A stretch of 64,000 nucleotides of DNA from Azoarcus sp. (GCA_020725025.1 DYFV01000009.1:40583-104582), one strand, 5' to 3'. Positions 8,649 through 18,604 are shown, counted from the first letter of the stretch. Program-made: numbers and translations. The notes: a model not told the origin generated them from the letters alone.

Positions 8649-9929
8649 TTATCGCAGCTCGTGCATTACCTGGCCTTCCACCAGGGTGTAATGCACCCGG
8701 CCGGGCAGCTCCATGCCGAGGAAGGGCGTGTTCTTGCCCTGGCTGCGCAGCTGATCGCGGCTCACGGTCACATGAGCGGCGGGATCGAACAGGCACAGGT
8801 CGGCGCGCGCTCCCGGGGAGAGGTGGCCGGCCTTGGTGATGCCGACGATGCGTGCCGCGTCCGAGGTGACCCGGGCGAGCGCCTGCACCAGTGGCAGCCC
8901 CGCCTGCTCGGCCCATTTCAGGGTAAGCGGCAGCAGCAGCTCGAGCCCGGTCGCGCCGGGTTCCGACTCGCTGAAGGGGGCGAGCTTGCCGTCGTCGTCC
9001 ACCGGCGTGTGGTCCGAGCACAGCGCGTCGATGCGGCCGTCGGCGAGGGCGCGCCGCAGCGCGTCGCGGTCGCGCTGGGTGCGCAGCGGCGGCACCAGGT
9101 GCGCGTTGCTGTCGAAGTAGCCGATGTCCATCTCCGACAGATGCAGGTGGTTGATCGACACGTCGCAGGTGATGTCGAGCCCGGTGGCACGCGCCTCTTC
9201 CACCAGGGCGAGGCCCTCGGCGCTGGAGAGCCGCGTGACGTGCAGCTTCGCGCCGGTGAGCCTGGCAAGCTGGATGTAGGTGTAAAGGGCCACCGTCTCG
9301 GCCGCGGTCGGAATACCGGGCAGGCCCAGCCGGCTCGACACCTCGCCGTCGTGGGCGACGCCGCCGCGCGACAGGAAGGGCGCGAGCGGCTGCAGCCACA
9401 CCCGGAAGTCGAAGGTCGCCGCGTACTGCATGGCGCGCATCAGCACCAGGTTGTCGACGATAGGCACGTTGGCCTGGCTGAAGGCCACGCAGCCGGCCTC
9501 CACCAGCTCCGCCATCTCGGACAGACGCTCGCCGGCGAGCCCGATGGTGAGGGCGCCCACCGGATAGACGTGGGCGCGGTTTAGTTTCTTGGCGCGGTAG
9601 CACAGCATCTCCACCAGGCCCGGCTCGTCCAGCACCGGGTCGGTGTCGGGCGGGATGGCGAGGCTGGTGACGCCGCCCGCCATGGCTGCGTCCATCTCGG
9701 ATTCGAGGGTGGCACGGTACTCGTAGCCGGGCTCGCGCAGGCGCGCGGCGAGATCGATCAGGCCCGGGCACACCACGAGCCTTGCCGCATCGATTTCCCG
9801 GTCGGCGGTGAAGCCGTCCGGCGCATGACCCTGCCCGACGATCCGCCCGTCGGCGATATACAGGTCACGCGGCGCGTCGAGTCCGTTGGCCGGATCGACG
9901 ACGCGGCCGTTGGCGATGCGAATCCTCAT
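8649..9929 (-). CDS. pyrX: Dihydroorotase-like PyrX/PyrC', probably catalytically inactive
   Basis: 426-residue member of the type I dihydroorotase amidohydrolase family. In active enzymes the first zinc ligands are the HxH of GLIDxHxHLREPG; here the segment reads PGLIDLAARLREPG, so Ala61 and Arg63 replace both histidines. Later ligands are partly kept (SDHTP). It directly follows pyrB with no gap, as in Pseudomonas, where the inactive PyrC' holds the aspartate carbamoyltransferase complex together. I infer the same structural role; a separate active pyrC should exist elsewhere. It is the last gene of yqgE-ruvX-pyrR-pyrB-pyrX. Confidence 0.9.
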   Translation of the reverse strand: MRIRIANGRVVDPANGLDAPRDLYIADGRIVGQGHAPDGFTADREIDAARLVVCPGLIDLAARLREPGYEYRATLESEMDAAMAGGVTSLAIPPDTDPVLDEPGLVEMLCYRAKKLNRAHVYPVGALTIGLAGERLSEMAELVEAGCVAFSQANVPIVDNLVLMRAMQYAATFDFRVWLQPLAPFLSRGGVAHDGEVSSRLGLPGIPTAAETVALYTYIQLARLTGAKLHVTRLSSAEGLALVEEARATGLDITCDVSINHLHLSEMDIGYFDSNAHLVPPLRTQRDRDALRRALADGRIDALCSDHTPVDDDGKLAPFSESEPGATGLELLLPLTLKWAEQAGLPLVQALARVTSDAARIVGITKAGHLSPGARADLCLFDPAAHVTVSRDQLRSQGKNTPFLGMELPGRVHYTLVEGQVMHELR

Positions 9930-10901
9930 TTACTTGCCTCCCTGCTGGCCGGCCAGCATGCTCATCACGGCCATGCGCACTGCGATTCCGAAAGTCACCT
10001 GGGGCAGGATCACGGCCTGCGCGCCGTCGGCCACCGCCGAGTCGATCTCCACCCCGCGGTTCATGGGGCCGGGGTGCATCACGATCGCGTCCGGCTTGGC
10101 GAGCGCGAGCTTCTCCGCGGTGAGGCCCCACACCTTGTAGTACTCCTGCGGGGTGGGCAGCAGCGCCCCGTTCATGCGCTCGTTCTGCAGGCGCAGCATC
10201 ATCACCACATCCACGTCCTTCAGGCCCTCGCGCATGTCGTGGAAGACATGCACGCCCATGCGGCCGACCTCGGCCGGCAGCAGGGTCTTCGGGCCGATCA
10301 CGCGCACCTCGGGCACACCCAGGGTGGTGAGCGCGGCGATCTGCGAGCGGGCCACCCGCGAGTGCAGCACGTCGCCGACGATCGCCACCCGGAGATCGGT
10401 GAAGTCGCGCTTGTAGTGGCGGATGGTGTACATGTCCAGCAGCCCCTGGGTGGGGTGGGCGTGACGCCCGTCGCCGGCATTGACCACATGGATGTCGTCG
10501 CGCCCGGTGTTGAAGAGGTGCTGGGCGATCAGGAAGGGCGCGCCGCTCGCCGCATGGCGCACCACGAACATGTCGGCCTGCATCGCGCACAGGTTGTCCA
10601 CCGTGTCGAGGAGGCTCTCGCCCTTGGCGGTGGAGCTGGTCGATACGTTGAGGTTCACCACGTCGGCCGAAAGGCGCTTGGCGGCGATCTCGAAGGTGGT
10701 GCGGGTGCGCGTCGAGTTCTCGAAGAACAGGTTGAAGATGCTCTTGCCGCGCAGCAGCGGCAGCTTCTTCACCTCGCGCTCGGCCACCTCGGTGAAAGGC
10801 GCCGCGGTGTCCAGGATGGCGGTCAGGACGTCGCGCGGCAGTCCGTCGATGGTGAGCAGGTGCTGCAGTTCGCCGTGCTTGTTGAGCTGGGGATTACGCA
10901 T
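9930..10901 (-). CDS. pyrB: Aspartate carbamoyltransferase catalytic subunit
   Basis: 323 residues. It joins carbamoyl phosphate and aspartate in pyrimidine synthesis. The carbamoyl phosphate motif STRTRTTFE is at 63-71, STAKGES supplies the active-site Lys loop, and [10 protein letters not shown] follows. The start overlaps pyrR by 8 bp and the stop abuts pyrX, so the three are translated together. No pyrI regulatory subunit is present, consistent with the class that assembles with a dihydroorotase-like partner. Confidence 0.96.
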   Translation of the reverse strand: MRNPQLNKHGELQHLLTIDGLPRDVLTAILDTAAPFTEVAEREVKKLPLLRGKSIFNLFFENSTRTRTTFEIAAKRLSADVVNLNVSTSSTAKGESLLDTVDNLCAMQADMFVVRHAASGAPFLIAQHLFNTGRDDIHVVNAGDGRHAHPTQGLLDMYTIRHYKRDFTDLRVAIVGDVLHSRVARSQIAALTTLGVPEVRVIGPKTLLPAEVGRMGVHVFHDMREGLKDVDVVMMLRLQNERMNGALLPTPQEYYKVWGLTAEKLALAKPDAIVMHPGPMNRGVEIDSAVADGAQAVILPQVTFGIAVRMAVMSMLAGQQGGK

Positions 10902-11394
10902 CGATGAGCCTCAGGGTAAGCATGCCCGAATCGTCGGACTCCAGTTGCAGACTCTGGTTGGGGGGCAGGGGTTCGGGCAGCGTCAGCGCGCACCAGCGCG
11001 GCGCGATGGGCAGCTCGCGACCGCCGCGGTCGACCAGCACCGCGAGGTCGATGCGCGCCGGGCGCCCGTAGTCGAAGAGCTCGTTCATCGCCGCGCGCGT
11101 GGTGCGGCCGGTGTAGAGCACATCGTCGACGATCACCACGTCCGCGCCTTCGACGGTGAACGGCACCTCGGTGCGCTGCGGCTGCGGGTGCAGGCCGCGG
11201 GAGCCGAAGTCGTCGCGGTAGAAGGAGACGTCGATCGCCCCCATCGGTTGCGCGAGCCCCAGGGTCTCGTGCAGGCGCCGCGCGAGCCAGACGCCGCCGG
11301 TGTGGATGCCGAGGAGCGCCGTCCTGGGCGTGACGTGGGGCCGCATCTGCTCGACCAGGGCCTGGAAGAGCGCTTCGGCGTCAAGTGTTTGCAT
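10894..11394 (-). CDS. pyrR: Bifunctional pyr operon regulator / uracil phosphoribosyltransferase
   Basis: 166 residues. The PRPP-binding loop [17 protein letters not shown] is intact, and the N-terminal [11 protein letters not shown] plus SFYRDDF are typical of PyrR. In Gram-positives PyrR attenuates pyr mRNA; in Pseudomonas-type operons its regulatory role is less clear and it may act mainly as a phosphoribosyltransferase. The ATG at 11394 overlaps the end of ruvX by 14 bp; longer upstream translation is a shadow of ruvX. Stop and start overlap pyrB by 8 bp. Confidence 0.93.
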   Translation of the reverse strand: MQTLDAEALFQALVEQMRPHVTPRTALLGIHTGGVWLARRLHETLGLAQPMGAIDVSFYRDDFGSRGLHPQPQRTEVPFTVEGADVVIVDDVLYTGRTTRAAMNELFDYGRPARIDLAVLVDRGGRELPIAPRWCALTLPEPLPPNQSLQLESDDSGMLTLRLIDA

Positions 11395-11839
11395 GTCGTT
11401 CGGTATCCAGGAAGTGTTGCAGGATCGTCTGAGCGGCCACGGCGTCGAGCACACCCTTGCGGGCGCGCCAGTCGCCGATGCCCGCATCGCGCAGGGCCGC
11501 GTCGGCGCCCGCCGAGCTGAGCCGTTCGTCCCATTCGAATACCGGCAGCGCATAGCGTCCGCGCAGCTGGTTGGCGAAGCGCCGACAGCGCGCCGTCAGC
11601 GCCTGCTCGGTTCCGTCGAGGTGCAGCGGGATGCCGACCACCAGCGCTACCGGGCGCCATTCGCGCAGCAAGGCTTCGATCGCGGCGAAGCGTGCGGCGT
11701 TGGCCTCCTCACCGAGCGTGGTCAGGGCGCTCGCCTGGCGGGTCTCGAGCTCGCCCACCGCCACGCCGGTACGCGTCAGGCCGAAATCGAAGGCCAGGAC
11801 GGTTCCTCGGGCGGGCAGGGGGGCCGGCCCATCAGGCAT
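11381..11839 (-). CDS. ruvX: RuvX/YqgF, putative Holliday junction resolvase / pre-16S rRNA nuclease
   Basis: 152 residues with the RNase H-like fold. The first catalytic Asp is in [15 protein letters not shown], the central motif is [12 protein letters not shown], and DERLSSAGA plus the late Asp in KGVLDAVAA complete the active site. E. coli YqgF processes the 5' end of 16S rRNA; a recombination role is proposed in other bacteria. It overlaps both yqgE (8 bp) and pyrR (14 bp), so it is part of a tightly packed operon. Confidence 0.93.
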   Translation of the reverse strand: MPDGPAPLPARGTVLAFDFGLTRTGVAVGELETRQASALTTLGEEANAARFAAIEALLREWRPVALVVGIPLHLDGTEQALTARCRRFANQLRGRYALPVFEWDERLSSAGADAALRDAGIGDWRARKGVLDAVAAQTILQHFLDTERHANT

Positions 11840-12398
11840 GCCCGGCCGTCTCGCTCAGGTTCGCGAAATCGATGCCGAGCCGCTGCATGGCGGCCACCAG
11901 GCGTTCCTCGGGCGGCATGTCGAACACGATCGACAGGTCGGCGGGCACGGTGAGCCAGGCATTCTCCGCGATCTCCTGTTCGAGCTGTCCGGCCGTCCAC
12001 CCTGCGTAGCCCAGCGTGATCAGGACGTCGACGGGCTCGCCGCGGGTACCCATGGACTGAAGGATGTCGCGCGAACTGGTGAGGCCCACCTCGGGATTGA
12101 CCACCAGGGTGGACATCCACTCGCCGGCCGGGCGGTGCAGCACGAAGCCGCGATCGGTCTGGACCGGGCCGCCGAAATAGACCGGCTGCTCCGAGTAGCC
12201 CTCGGTCTCCAACGGGAGATCGACGCGCTCGAAGAGCGAGCCGATGGTCATGTCGATCGGCCGGTTGACGATGATCCCCAGCGCCCCCTGGTCGTTGTGC
12301 TCCGCGATGTAGGTCAGCGTGCGCGTGAAATTGGGATCGGTCATGCCGGGCATGGCGATCAGGAAGTGGTGCGTGAGGTTGGCGGAAAAGGCGCTCAT
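11832..12398 (-). CDS. yqgE: YqgE/AlgH family protein (UPF0301)
   Basis: 188 residues. The family signature [15 protein letters not shown] is at the N-terminus, [10 protein letters not shown] follows, and [15 protein letters not shown] and [15 protein letters not shown] are all present. The biochemical function is unknown; in Pseudomonas AlgH affects alginate and other phenotypes. It is the first gene of the pyr operon, 8 bp overlapping ruvX. Upstream lies a REP-like hairpin separating it from chpA. Confidence 0.92.
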   Translation of the reverse strand: MSAFSANLTHHFLIAMPGMTDPNFTRTLTYIAEHNDQGALGIIVNRPIDMTIGSLFERVDLPLETEGYSEQPVYFGGPVQTDRGFVLHRPAGEWMSTLVVNPEVGLTSSRDILQSMGTRGEPVDVLITLGYAGWTAGQLEQEIAENAWLTVPADLSIVFDMPPEERLVAAMQRLGIDFANLSETAGHA

Positions 12399-12491
12399 GG
12401 CTGTATTTTACGCGCTCGTGCGAAGAGTGCACGGGGAGCTTGGGCCGAGGACGATTTCCGGCGTTCGCCCGCGACGCCGCATGGCCCTGCA

Positions 12492-12548
12492 GGAGCGGCG
12501 GAAGCCGCGATCGACGGCGTGCCCGTCGATCGCGGCTTCCGCCGTTCC
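12492..12548. repeat. REP-like inverted doublet between chpA and yqgE
   Basis: A near-perfect hairpin: 22 uninterrupted base pairs (12496-12517 with 12523-12544) around the loop CGTGC, extended on the outside by GGA/TCC across one G.T wobble. Each arm reads GGAGCGGCGGAAGCCGCGAT, the shape of REP/BIME elements (AGGAGCGGC...GCCGCGA) of pseudomonads and relatives. It may also terminate the chpA transcript, but there is no T-run. Confidence 0.65.
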
Positions 12549-12565
12549 CACGGCGAGCAACCAGC

Positions 12566-15500
12566 CTATACGGTCGCCTCGTTCGCCTCGTTCGCCTCGT
12601 TCGCCGCGTAGCTGCGCAGCAGCCCGAGCAGCTCCGCCTCGTCGTAAGGTTTGCCCAGGTAGTGGTCGGCGCCGATGCGCATGGCGTACTCGCGGTGCTT
12701 GTCGGCGAGCCGCGAGGTGATCATGATCACCGGGATACGGCGCAGGCGCTCGTCGGCGCGGATGTTGCGCACCAGATCGAAGCCGTCCATGCGCGGCATC
12801 TCGATGTCCGAAAGGATCACGTCGGGAATCGTCTCGAGTAAGGCCTCCAACGCATCCACGCCGTCCTTGGCGGTGATCACCCGGTAGCCTTCGCGTTCGA
12901 GCAGCCGCCCGGTGATCTTGCGTACCGTAAGCGAATCGTCGACCACCATCACCGTCGGCTGGTGGGCGGGCGCCGCCTGCTCGGTCGGTACCGGCGCCGC
13001 GGAACGTGCTTCCGGCTCCGCGAGGCTGCGGCTCGCGAGCGCCACCGGGTTCAGGATGAGCACGATCTCGCCGTCGCCCAGCACGGTCGCGCCCGAGACG
13101 CCCACGATGCGCACGAGCTGCGGGCCGGCGTTCTTGACCACGATTTCCTGGTTGCCGCGCAGGCCGTCCACATGCAGCGCGAGCGTCTGTGCGCCGGCGC
13201 GCAGGAGCAGTACCCAGTTGAAGCGCTGCAGCTCCGGCTGGGCGTCGCGCTCGCCCAGGAGCTGCGACAGGTAGCGGTAGGGGTAGTGCTCGCCCTGCCA
13301 CTCGGTGCCGCCCGCTTCGCGCAGCTGCTGCATGGGCTCGGCCCTGAGCTCCATCACCTGGGCGATCATGTTCGACGGGATGGCGTAGCTGCGGCTACCG
13401 GCGCGCACCAGCACCGCCTGGGTGACCGCGAGGGTGAGCGGCAGGTGGATGCGGAACTCGGTGCCTTTGCCCGGAAGGCTGTGCACGTCGATCCGACCAC
13501 CCACAGCGGCCGTCTCGGACTTCACCACGTCCATGCCGACACCGCGGCCCGAGACGCTGGACAGGCTGCCGGCGGTGGAGAAGCCGGGCACGAAGATGAG
13601 GTTGGTGAGGCGGCGCTCGTCGGCCGCCTCGTCGGCGCCGAGTAGCCCTTTTTCGCGGGCACGCTCGGCAATGCGGCCGTAATCGAGGCCGCGGCCGTCG
13701 TCGGCGAGCGAGATGGCGATTTCGTTGCCCTCCTGGCTCACCGAAAGGGTGAGCTGGCCGATCTCGTCCTTGCCGGCCGCGAGGCGGTCGGCGGCGGGCT
13801 CGATGCCGTGAGCCACCGCGTTGCGCAGAAGGTGCTCGAGGGGCGCGGTCATGTGCTCCAGCACGCTGCGGTCGATCTCGATGCGCCCGCCGCGCAGGTC
13901 CAGGTTGGCGCGCTTGCCCAGTTCCTTGGCGGTCTGGCGCACCACCCGGTAGAGCCGGTCGGCGAGGCTGTCGAAGGGCACCATGCGCACCTGCATCAGT
14001 GCTTGCTGCAGATCTCGTGACAGGCGGGCCTGGCTGTTCAGGGCGAGGTCGGCGCCGTCAAGGTTGCGCAGCAGGCTCTGCTGCACGGTGGTGACGTCGC
14101 CGACGCTCTCGGCCATCATCCGGGTGAGCTCCTGGAGCCGCGTATAGCGGTCCATCTCGAGCGGATCGAACTCGGTGTGGTGCGATTCGGCTTGCGCGAT
14201 GCGCGACTGCATCTGCACTTCGGCCTGGATCTCCACCTCGCGCAGCTGGTTGCGCAGGCGGATCACGTTCTCGGTGAGATCGAGCAGCGAGCGGCGCAGG
14301 GTACGCAGCTCGCCTTCGATCCGCGAGCGGGCGATACCGATCTCGCCGGCCTCGTTCACGAAGCGGTCGATGGCCTCCGCACGCACGCGCAGGGTGCCGC
14401 CGCCGAGGCCGGCTTCCATCTCGCCCGGGGTCGGCTCGATCGCAACCGGTGCGGCGGGAGCGGGGGCGGCAGCCTCGGCGGCTGCCGGAGTCTCGAACGG
14501 CTCGGCGGCGGGCTCTTCGCCGCTCGCGAGCACGTGCATCATCTGCTCGGCCTGGTCGAGGCCGGATTCCAGCTCCTCGATGAGCTCGGCCGCCGGGCGG
14601 CCGCCCATGCGCGAGGCCTCCAGGCTGGATTCGAGGTGGTGCACATGCTGGCCCAGCGACATCGCGCCTGCCATCCGGGCGCTGCCCTTCAGGGTGTGGA
14701 GCAGCCGCGCGCAGGCCTTGGGATGATCGGCGCTGTCGGGATCGCTGCGCCAGGCGCGCAGCGCGCCGTGCAGCTCGCTGACGAGCTCGGTGCCTTCCTC
14801 GAGGAAGATCGGGAGGAGCTGCTCGTCCAGGTCGTCATGGACCGGGGGCGCGGGTTCGTGCGTGGACGCTTCCACGCTCGGCACGGATTCCGCGGCGGCT
14901 GGCGTCTCGGCGACCGGCTCCACGGCAAGCTCGTAGCGGCGCTCACGCCCGAGGGCGTCGAGCTGTTCCACCAGCTCCGGCACCTCCAGCGGCATGCGGC
15001 ACGCCTCGACCTCGGCGAGCATGGCTTCCAGGGTGTCGCGCACCAGCAGGAGCAGCGCGGACTGGTCGGCACTCGGCGCGAGCGCATTGTCGCGCAGGCG
15101 GTCGAGGCCGTGCTCGAGCGCTCGCGCGAGGGCATGCACCGACATGACGCGGGCCGTCCCGGAGATGCCCGCCAGGGTGTGCGCGGCCCGTACCGCCGGC
15201 TCGGGCGGCACGAGGGTGGGGTTGGCCTGCAGGCGCGCGAGCTCGCCGTGCAGTACGGAGAGGTGGTGCCGTGCCTCGTTGCAGTACAGGTCGAACAGCG
15301 GCCGCGAGATCTCGGTGTCGCCGATGGCGATCACGTCCGACACCGGCACTGCCGACTCCAGCTCGGGCTCGGCTTCCGCCTCGGATTCGAGGGCGATCTC
15401 CGGTTCGGGCTCGGCTTCCGCCTCGGATTCGAGGGCGATCTCCGGCTCGGTCTCGGCTTCCGCCTCGGATTCGAGGGCGATCTCCGGCTCGGTCTCCGCT

Positions 15501-18500
15501 TCCGCCGCGGGCTCGAGGGCGATCTCCGGCTCGGCCTCGGCTTCCGCCTCGAGCTCGAGGGCGATCTCCGGCCCGGTTCCGGCTTCCGCCTCGGTCTCGA
15601 GTTCCGCCTCGGTGTCCGGTACCGATTCGAGCTCGAACACCGGCTTCGGCTCTTCCTCTAGCACCGCCTCGGGTTCGGCTCCGACAGTCGCCGTCTCTGC
15701 TGCGGGTTCGGGAGCGGTCGGTAGGTCGCCGAAATCGAAGGCGGCGAATGTTTCCTCGATCTCGCCCGGAGGCGCTTCGAGGGAGGCTTCCTCGGGCAGG
15801 GCCGTGGTCGCGGGTTCCGACGACGGCTCGAGCAGTTCGAGCGGTTCGAGCTCCTCGACAGGCTCGAAGGCCTCGAGCGGCTCGGGCGTCTCGACGAATT
15901 GGATGGCGTCGAGCGCCTCCATTTCTTCGGTCGGCTCGAGCGCCTCGATCTCCTCGATGGGCGGCGCATCGTCGAGCGACTCGATTTCCTGGGCCGGTGC
16001 CGCTTCGTCCGCCATGACCGAGAGCGGTGCGAACGGCTCAGCCTCGTCCAGTTCGAGCGGTTCGAGCTCTTCACTGAGAAGCATCTCGTCGAGCGAGGTC
16101 TCCTCAGGCAGGAAGGGCTCGTCGGCCGCGCGTGCCACGGGAAGGACCGTGCCGTCGTCGGCGAGATCGAGCTCGCCGAACTCGAGCGAGGTCTCCACCA
16201 TGTCGGGGGACGGTTCGGCGGCGGGGGTGGCGGGGGCGGCGGGTGCAGACTCGGCTGCGGCGGGCTCGTCGATCGGCGTCTCGCCGCTGCGCAGCCGCTC
16301 GGCTTCGGCCATGAGGGCGGCCGCGTCGCGTACGGGGCTTCCGCCCGCTTCGAGCTGGCCAACCCACTCGGTGAACACCTGGTGGCCGGCATCGATGAAG
16401 TGGTGCAGCGCCGCGGTAGGAGTCCACTCGAGCTGCAGCCAGCGGTTGAGCGTCTGCTCCACGCCCCAGGCCGCCTCGCCCAGCTCGCGCAGGCCGACCA
16501 TGCGTCCGCTGCCTTTGAGCGTATGGAAGCCGCGGCGGATCGCCGTCAGGTGGCCGCCGCCCGGATTCGTGCGCGAGAGCTCGAGCTCCTCGCCGATGGT
16601 GGCGAGTACGTCGTGCGCCTCCTCGATGAAGATGGCGAGCAGCTCCGCGTCGATCTCCTCGGCGCTCGCCGACAGGAGCTTCTGCGTCTCGGGCGCCGGT
16701 TCGGGTACCGCCACCGGTACCGGCGGGGCTTCCGGCTCGAAACCGTGCGTGTCGTGGAGCTCATCCACGCTGGCGATGAGCTCGTGGTGCTCCTCGTGGG
16801 CAGGCTCCTCTGCGGCCGCGGCCTCCGCCGTGGGTTCGCCGACCGGCTCGGGATGCGCTTCGACTTCCATGGCCGCCATCAGCTCGAGGGGCGCCGCTTC
16901 GGATTCTCCGGACTCGGGCAGGGGTTCCGGTTGAGCTTCCGCCGTCCCGGGCTTCAGGAAGCGCTGGAGGTCGGCGCGGCCGTGCTGCAGTGCCTCGACG
17001 TAGAAACCGAGCGCCGACAGGCGCTGTGCCAGCGCCTCGAACTCGTCCTGGGGGGGCGACTCGGTGGCTTCCGCGAAGCGCGCCACCGTGGCGGCTGCGT
17101 CGTGTACGAGGTCGATCGCCTGCTGATCGCCGATCAGCGCGAGCGCGCCGGCGATCTGCTTGAGCGGCTTGTCCAGGGTGGCGAGCGGGGCACGTTTCTG
17201 CTGGTTGCGGAAGTAGTCGTCCAGGGTCTGCTCGACCTGGGCGAGGCTGGAGAGGATCTCGCGGGAGACCTGGACCAGCGCCTCCCGTTCCTGTGCGCGC
17301 CGCGCCACCTCGACGGTCGGCGAGCCTTCCGCCGCCTGCAGCGCTTCGCCGCGCATCAGCGCCTGCAGCCGGCCCGAAGTGTCGCTCGCCTGTTCGGCGA
17401 ACGCCGAATCGGGTACGCCGCGGTCCAGTGCCGCCTCGGCCAGCAGCAGGGCAGTGGCCATCTCGATGGCCATCCCGGAATTGAACCGCAGCGGATCCTT
17501 GCGCAGCCAGCGAACGAATTCGCCGAGGGCGTCCACCAGGCGATCGAGCGCCGGGCGTCCCAGCAGCGCGGACTGCGTGGCGAATTCGCCGAGTTGGGCG
17601 TCGAAGCGCGACAATGCGGCGGCCTGTCCGCCGCAGAACTCGTCCCACTCGAACTTGGTGGAGGTGATCAGACCCTGCAGGCTCTTCAGCAGCGGTGCGA
17701 GAGGGGTCTCGCTCACCGTGGCGCCCGCCTCGGGCAGCAGGGCGTCCAGATGCCAGGTGGTCCGGACGGCGCGCTGAAGGTCGCTGCGCATCGGCGCCTG
17801 GCTCACCCAGTACAGCAGCTCGCGCATCAGGCGGTCGGGCGCCGCGGCGGAACCCTCGCCGAGACGCCGGATCTGGGCGTGCAGTCCCGAGCACAGCCGC
17901 TTGATCTCGGGCTGATCCGAGAGGTCGCCACTCGCCAGCGCCTCGAAGAGTGCCTGCGCCGCCCACCACAGGGCGGCGAGCTGCGGACTCGTCTGCAGTT
18001 GCTCGATTCCCGCCACCGCGGCGCCCATGGCCTGGGGGCCGCCGGCGTCACCCGGCGCCCGCAGCCACTGCAGCAGACCGCGCTCGAAGCCGGTGCGATG
18101 GTTGCGCAGGCGGCTCGCGCGCGTGGCCTCGTCCAGCGCCGGCATGCGTCGGCGCGGGGGGCGCAGGGAGAGGTCGGGGTAGAACAGGTCTGCGGGAGAG
18201 GCGGGTGGCAGGCTACGCGCGGCGGCGAGCTCGGCGTAGAGGCCGAACAGACGCAGCGGCTGGTCCGGCGTGCCATGGACCAGCTCTTCGAGATAGTTGC
18301 CGATTGCGGCCACCGACCGCCGCGCCAGGGTGAGCGCGGTGGGGTCGGACGGGTTGTCGCTGCGGGCGAGGTTGCCCAGCATCTGGTCGAGCGCGGAGGC
18401 GAACTGGGTGAGGCCGTCCAGGCCGACGATGGACAGCGCCCCGCGCGCCTGGTGCAGATGGGTCTGGGCAAACTGGACGCGCGCCGCCGGATCCGGGGCG

Positions 18501-18604
18501 GTGGCGGCCTGTTCGAGGGATTCGTCGGCGCGAGCGAGAGCGAGATCGATCTCGCTCTTCACCCAGGTGAGGGGGCCGAGGTCCAGTTCGTTGGGCTGCG
18601 TCAT
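12566..18604 (-). CDS. chpA: ChpA/PilL hybrid chemosensory histidine kinase
   Basis: 2012-residue CheA-like kinase of the Pil-Chp system controlling pilus extension, twitching and surface sensing. Several Hpt-like domains are visible, with phospho-His segments FHTLKGSGRMVGL, AAHTLAGISGTARV and LLHTLKGSARMAGA. An acidic low-complexity region covers about residues 780-1085, then come the dimerisation helices, the HATPase (N-box HLLRNAVAHGIE, G1 DDGRGLDYGR, G2 GRGVGMDVVKSE), a CheW domain and a C-terminal receiver with Asp in LSDIEMPRMDG. It ends in the triplet repeat NEANEANEATV. It is last in pilG-pilH-pilI-pilJ-chpA; pilK and chpB homologues are absent. Confidence 0.95.
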   Translation of the reverse strand: MTQPNELDLGPLTWVKSEIDLALARADESLEQAATAPDPAARVQFAQTHLHQARGALSIVGLDGLTQFASALDQMLGNLARSDNPSDPTALTLARRSVAAIGNYLEELVHGTPDQPLRLFGLYAELAAARSLPPASPADLFYPDLSLRPPRRRMPALDEATRASRLRNHRTGFERGLLQWLRAPGDAGGPQAMGAAVAGIEQLQTSPQLAALWWAAQALFEALASGDLSDQPEIKRLCSGLHAQIRRLGEGSAAAPDRLMRELLYWVSQAPMRSDLQRAVRTTWHLDALLPEAGATVSETPLAPLLKSLQGLITSTKFEWDEFCGGQAAALSRFDAQLGEFATQSALLGRPALDRLVDALGEFVRWLRKDPLRFNSGMAIEMATALLLAEAALDRGVPDSAFAEQASDTSGRLQALMRGEALQAAEGSPTVEVARRAQEREALVQVSREILSSLAQVEQTLDDYFRNQQKRAPLATLDKPLKQIAGALALIGDQQAIDLVHDAAATVARFAEATESPPQDEFEALAQRLSALGFYVEALQHGRADLQRFLKPGTAEAQPEPLPESGESEAAPLELMAAMEVEAHPEPVGEPTAEAAAAEEPAHEEHHELIASVDELHDTHGFEPEAPPVPVAVPEPAPETQKLLSASAEEIDAELLAIFIEEAHDVLATIGEELELSRTNPGGGHLTAIRRGFHTLKGSGRMVGLRELGEAAWGVEQTLNRWLQLEWTPTAALHHFIDAGHQVFTEWVGQLEAGGSPVRDAAALMAEAERLRSGETPIDEPAAAESAPAAPATPAAEPSPDMVETSLEFGELDLADDGTVLPVARAADEPFLPEETSLDEMLLSEELEPLELDEAEPFAPLSVMADEAAPAQEIESLDDAPPIEEIEALEPTEEMEALDAIQFVETPEPLEAFEPVEELEPLELLEPSSEPATTALPEEASLEAPPGEIEETFAAFDFGDLPTAPEPAAETATVGAEPEAVLEEEPKPVFELESVPDTEAELETEAEAGTGPEIALELEAEAEAEPEIALEPAAEAETEPEIALESEAEAETEPEIALESEAEAEPEPEIALESEAEAEPELESAVPVSDVIAIGDTEISRPLFDLYCNEARHHLSVLHGELARLQANPTLVPPEPAVRAAHTLAGISGTARVMSVHALARALEHGLDRLRDNALAPSADQSALLLLVRDTLEAMLAEVEACRMPLEVPELVEQLDALGRERRYELAVEPVAETPAAAESVPSVEASTHEPAPPVHDDLDEQLLPIFLEEGTELVSELHGALRAWRSDPDSADHPKACARLLHTLKGSARMAGAMSLGQHVHHLESSLEASRMGGRPAAELIEELESGLDQAEQMMHVLASGEEPAAEPFETPAAAEAAAPAPAAPVAIEPTPGEMEAGLGGGTLRVRAEAIDRFVNEAGEIGIARSRIEGELRTLRRSLLDLTENVIRLRNQLREVEIQAEVQMQSRIAQAESHHTEFDPLEMDRYTRLQELTRMMAESVGDVTTVQQSLLRNLDGADLALNSQARLSRDLQQALMQVRMVPFDSLADRLYRVVRQTAKELGKRANLDLRGGRIEIDRSVLEHMTAPLEHLLRNAVAHGIEPAADRLAAGKDEIGQLTLSVSQEGNEIAISLADDGRGLDYGRIAERAREKGLLGADEAADERRLTNLIFVPGFSTAGSLSSVSGRGVGMDVVKSETAAVGGRIDVHSLPGKGTEFRIHLPLTLAVTQAVLVRAGSRSYAIPSNMIAQVMELRAEPMQQLREAGGTEWQGEHYPYRYLSQLLGERDAQPELQRFNWVLLLRAGAQTLALHVDGLRGNQEIVVKNAGPQLVRIVGVSGATVLGDGEIVLILNPVALASRSLAEPEARSAAPVPTEQAAPAHQPTVMVVDDSLTVRKITGRLLEREGYRVITAKDGVDALEALLETIPDVILSDIEMPRMDGFDLVRNIRADERLRRIPVIMITSRLADKHREYAMRIGADHYLGKPYDEAELLGLLRSYAANEANEANEATV
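15367..15576. repeat. 42-bp tandem repeat inside chpA (about five copies)
   Basis: About five imperfect head-to-tail copies of a 42-bp unit encode the 14-residue unit EPEIALESEAEAET (ChpA residues about 1010-1080). The copies are close at the DNA level (for example GGATTCGAGGGCGATCTCCG recurs), so copy number could vary by slippage. The peptide is a highly acidic linker between Hpt domains. Confidence 0.85.

Noticed and set aside
15367..15576. CRISPR-like array
   Set aside because: The repeats are contiguous 42-bp coding units without unique spacers and keep the chpA frame.
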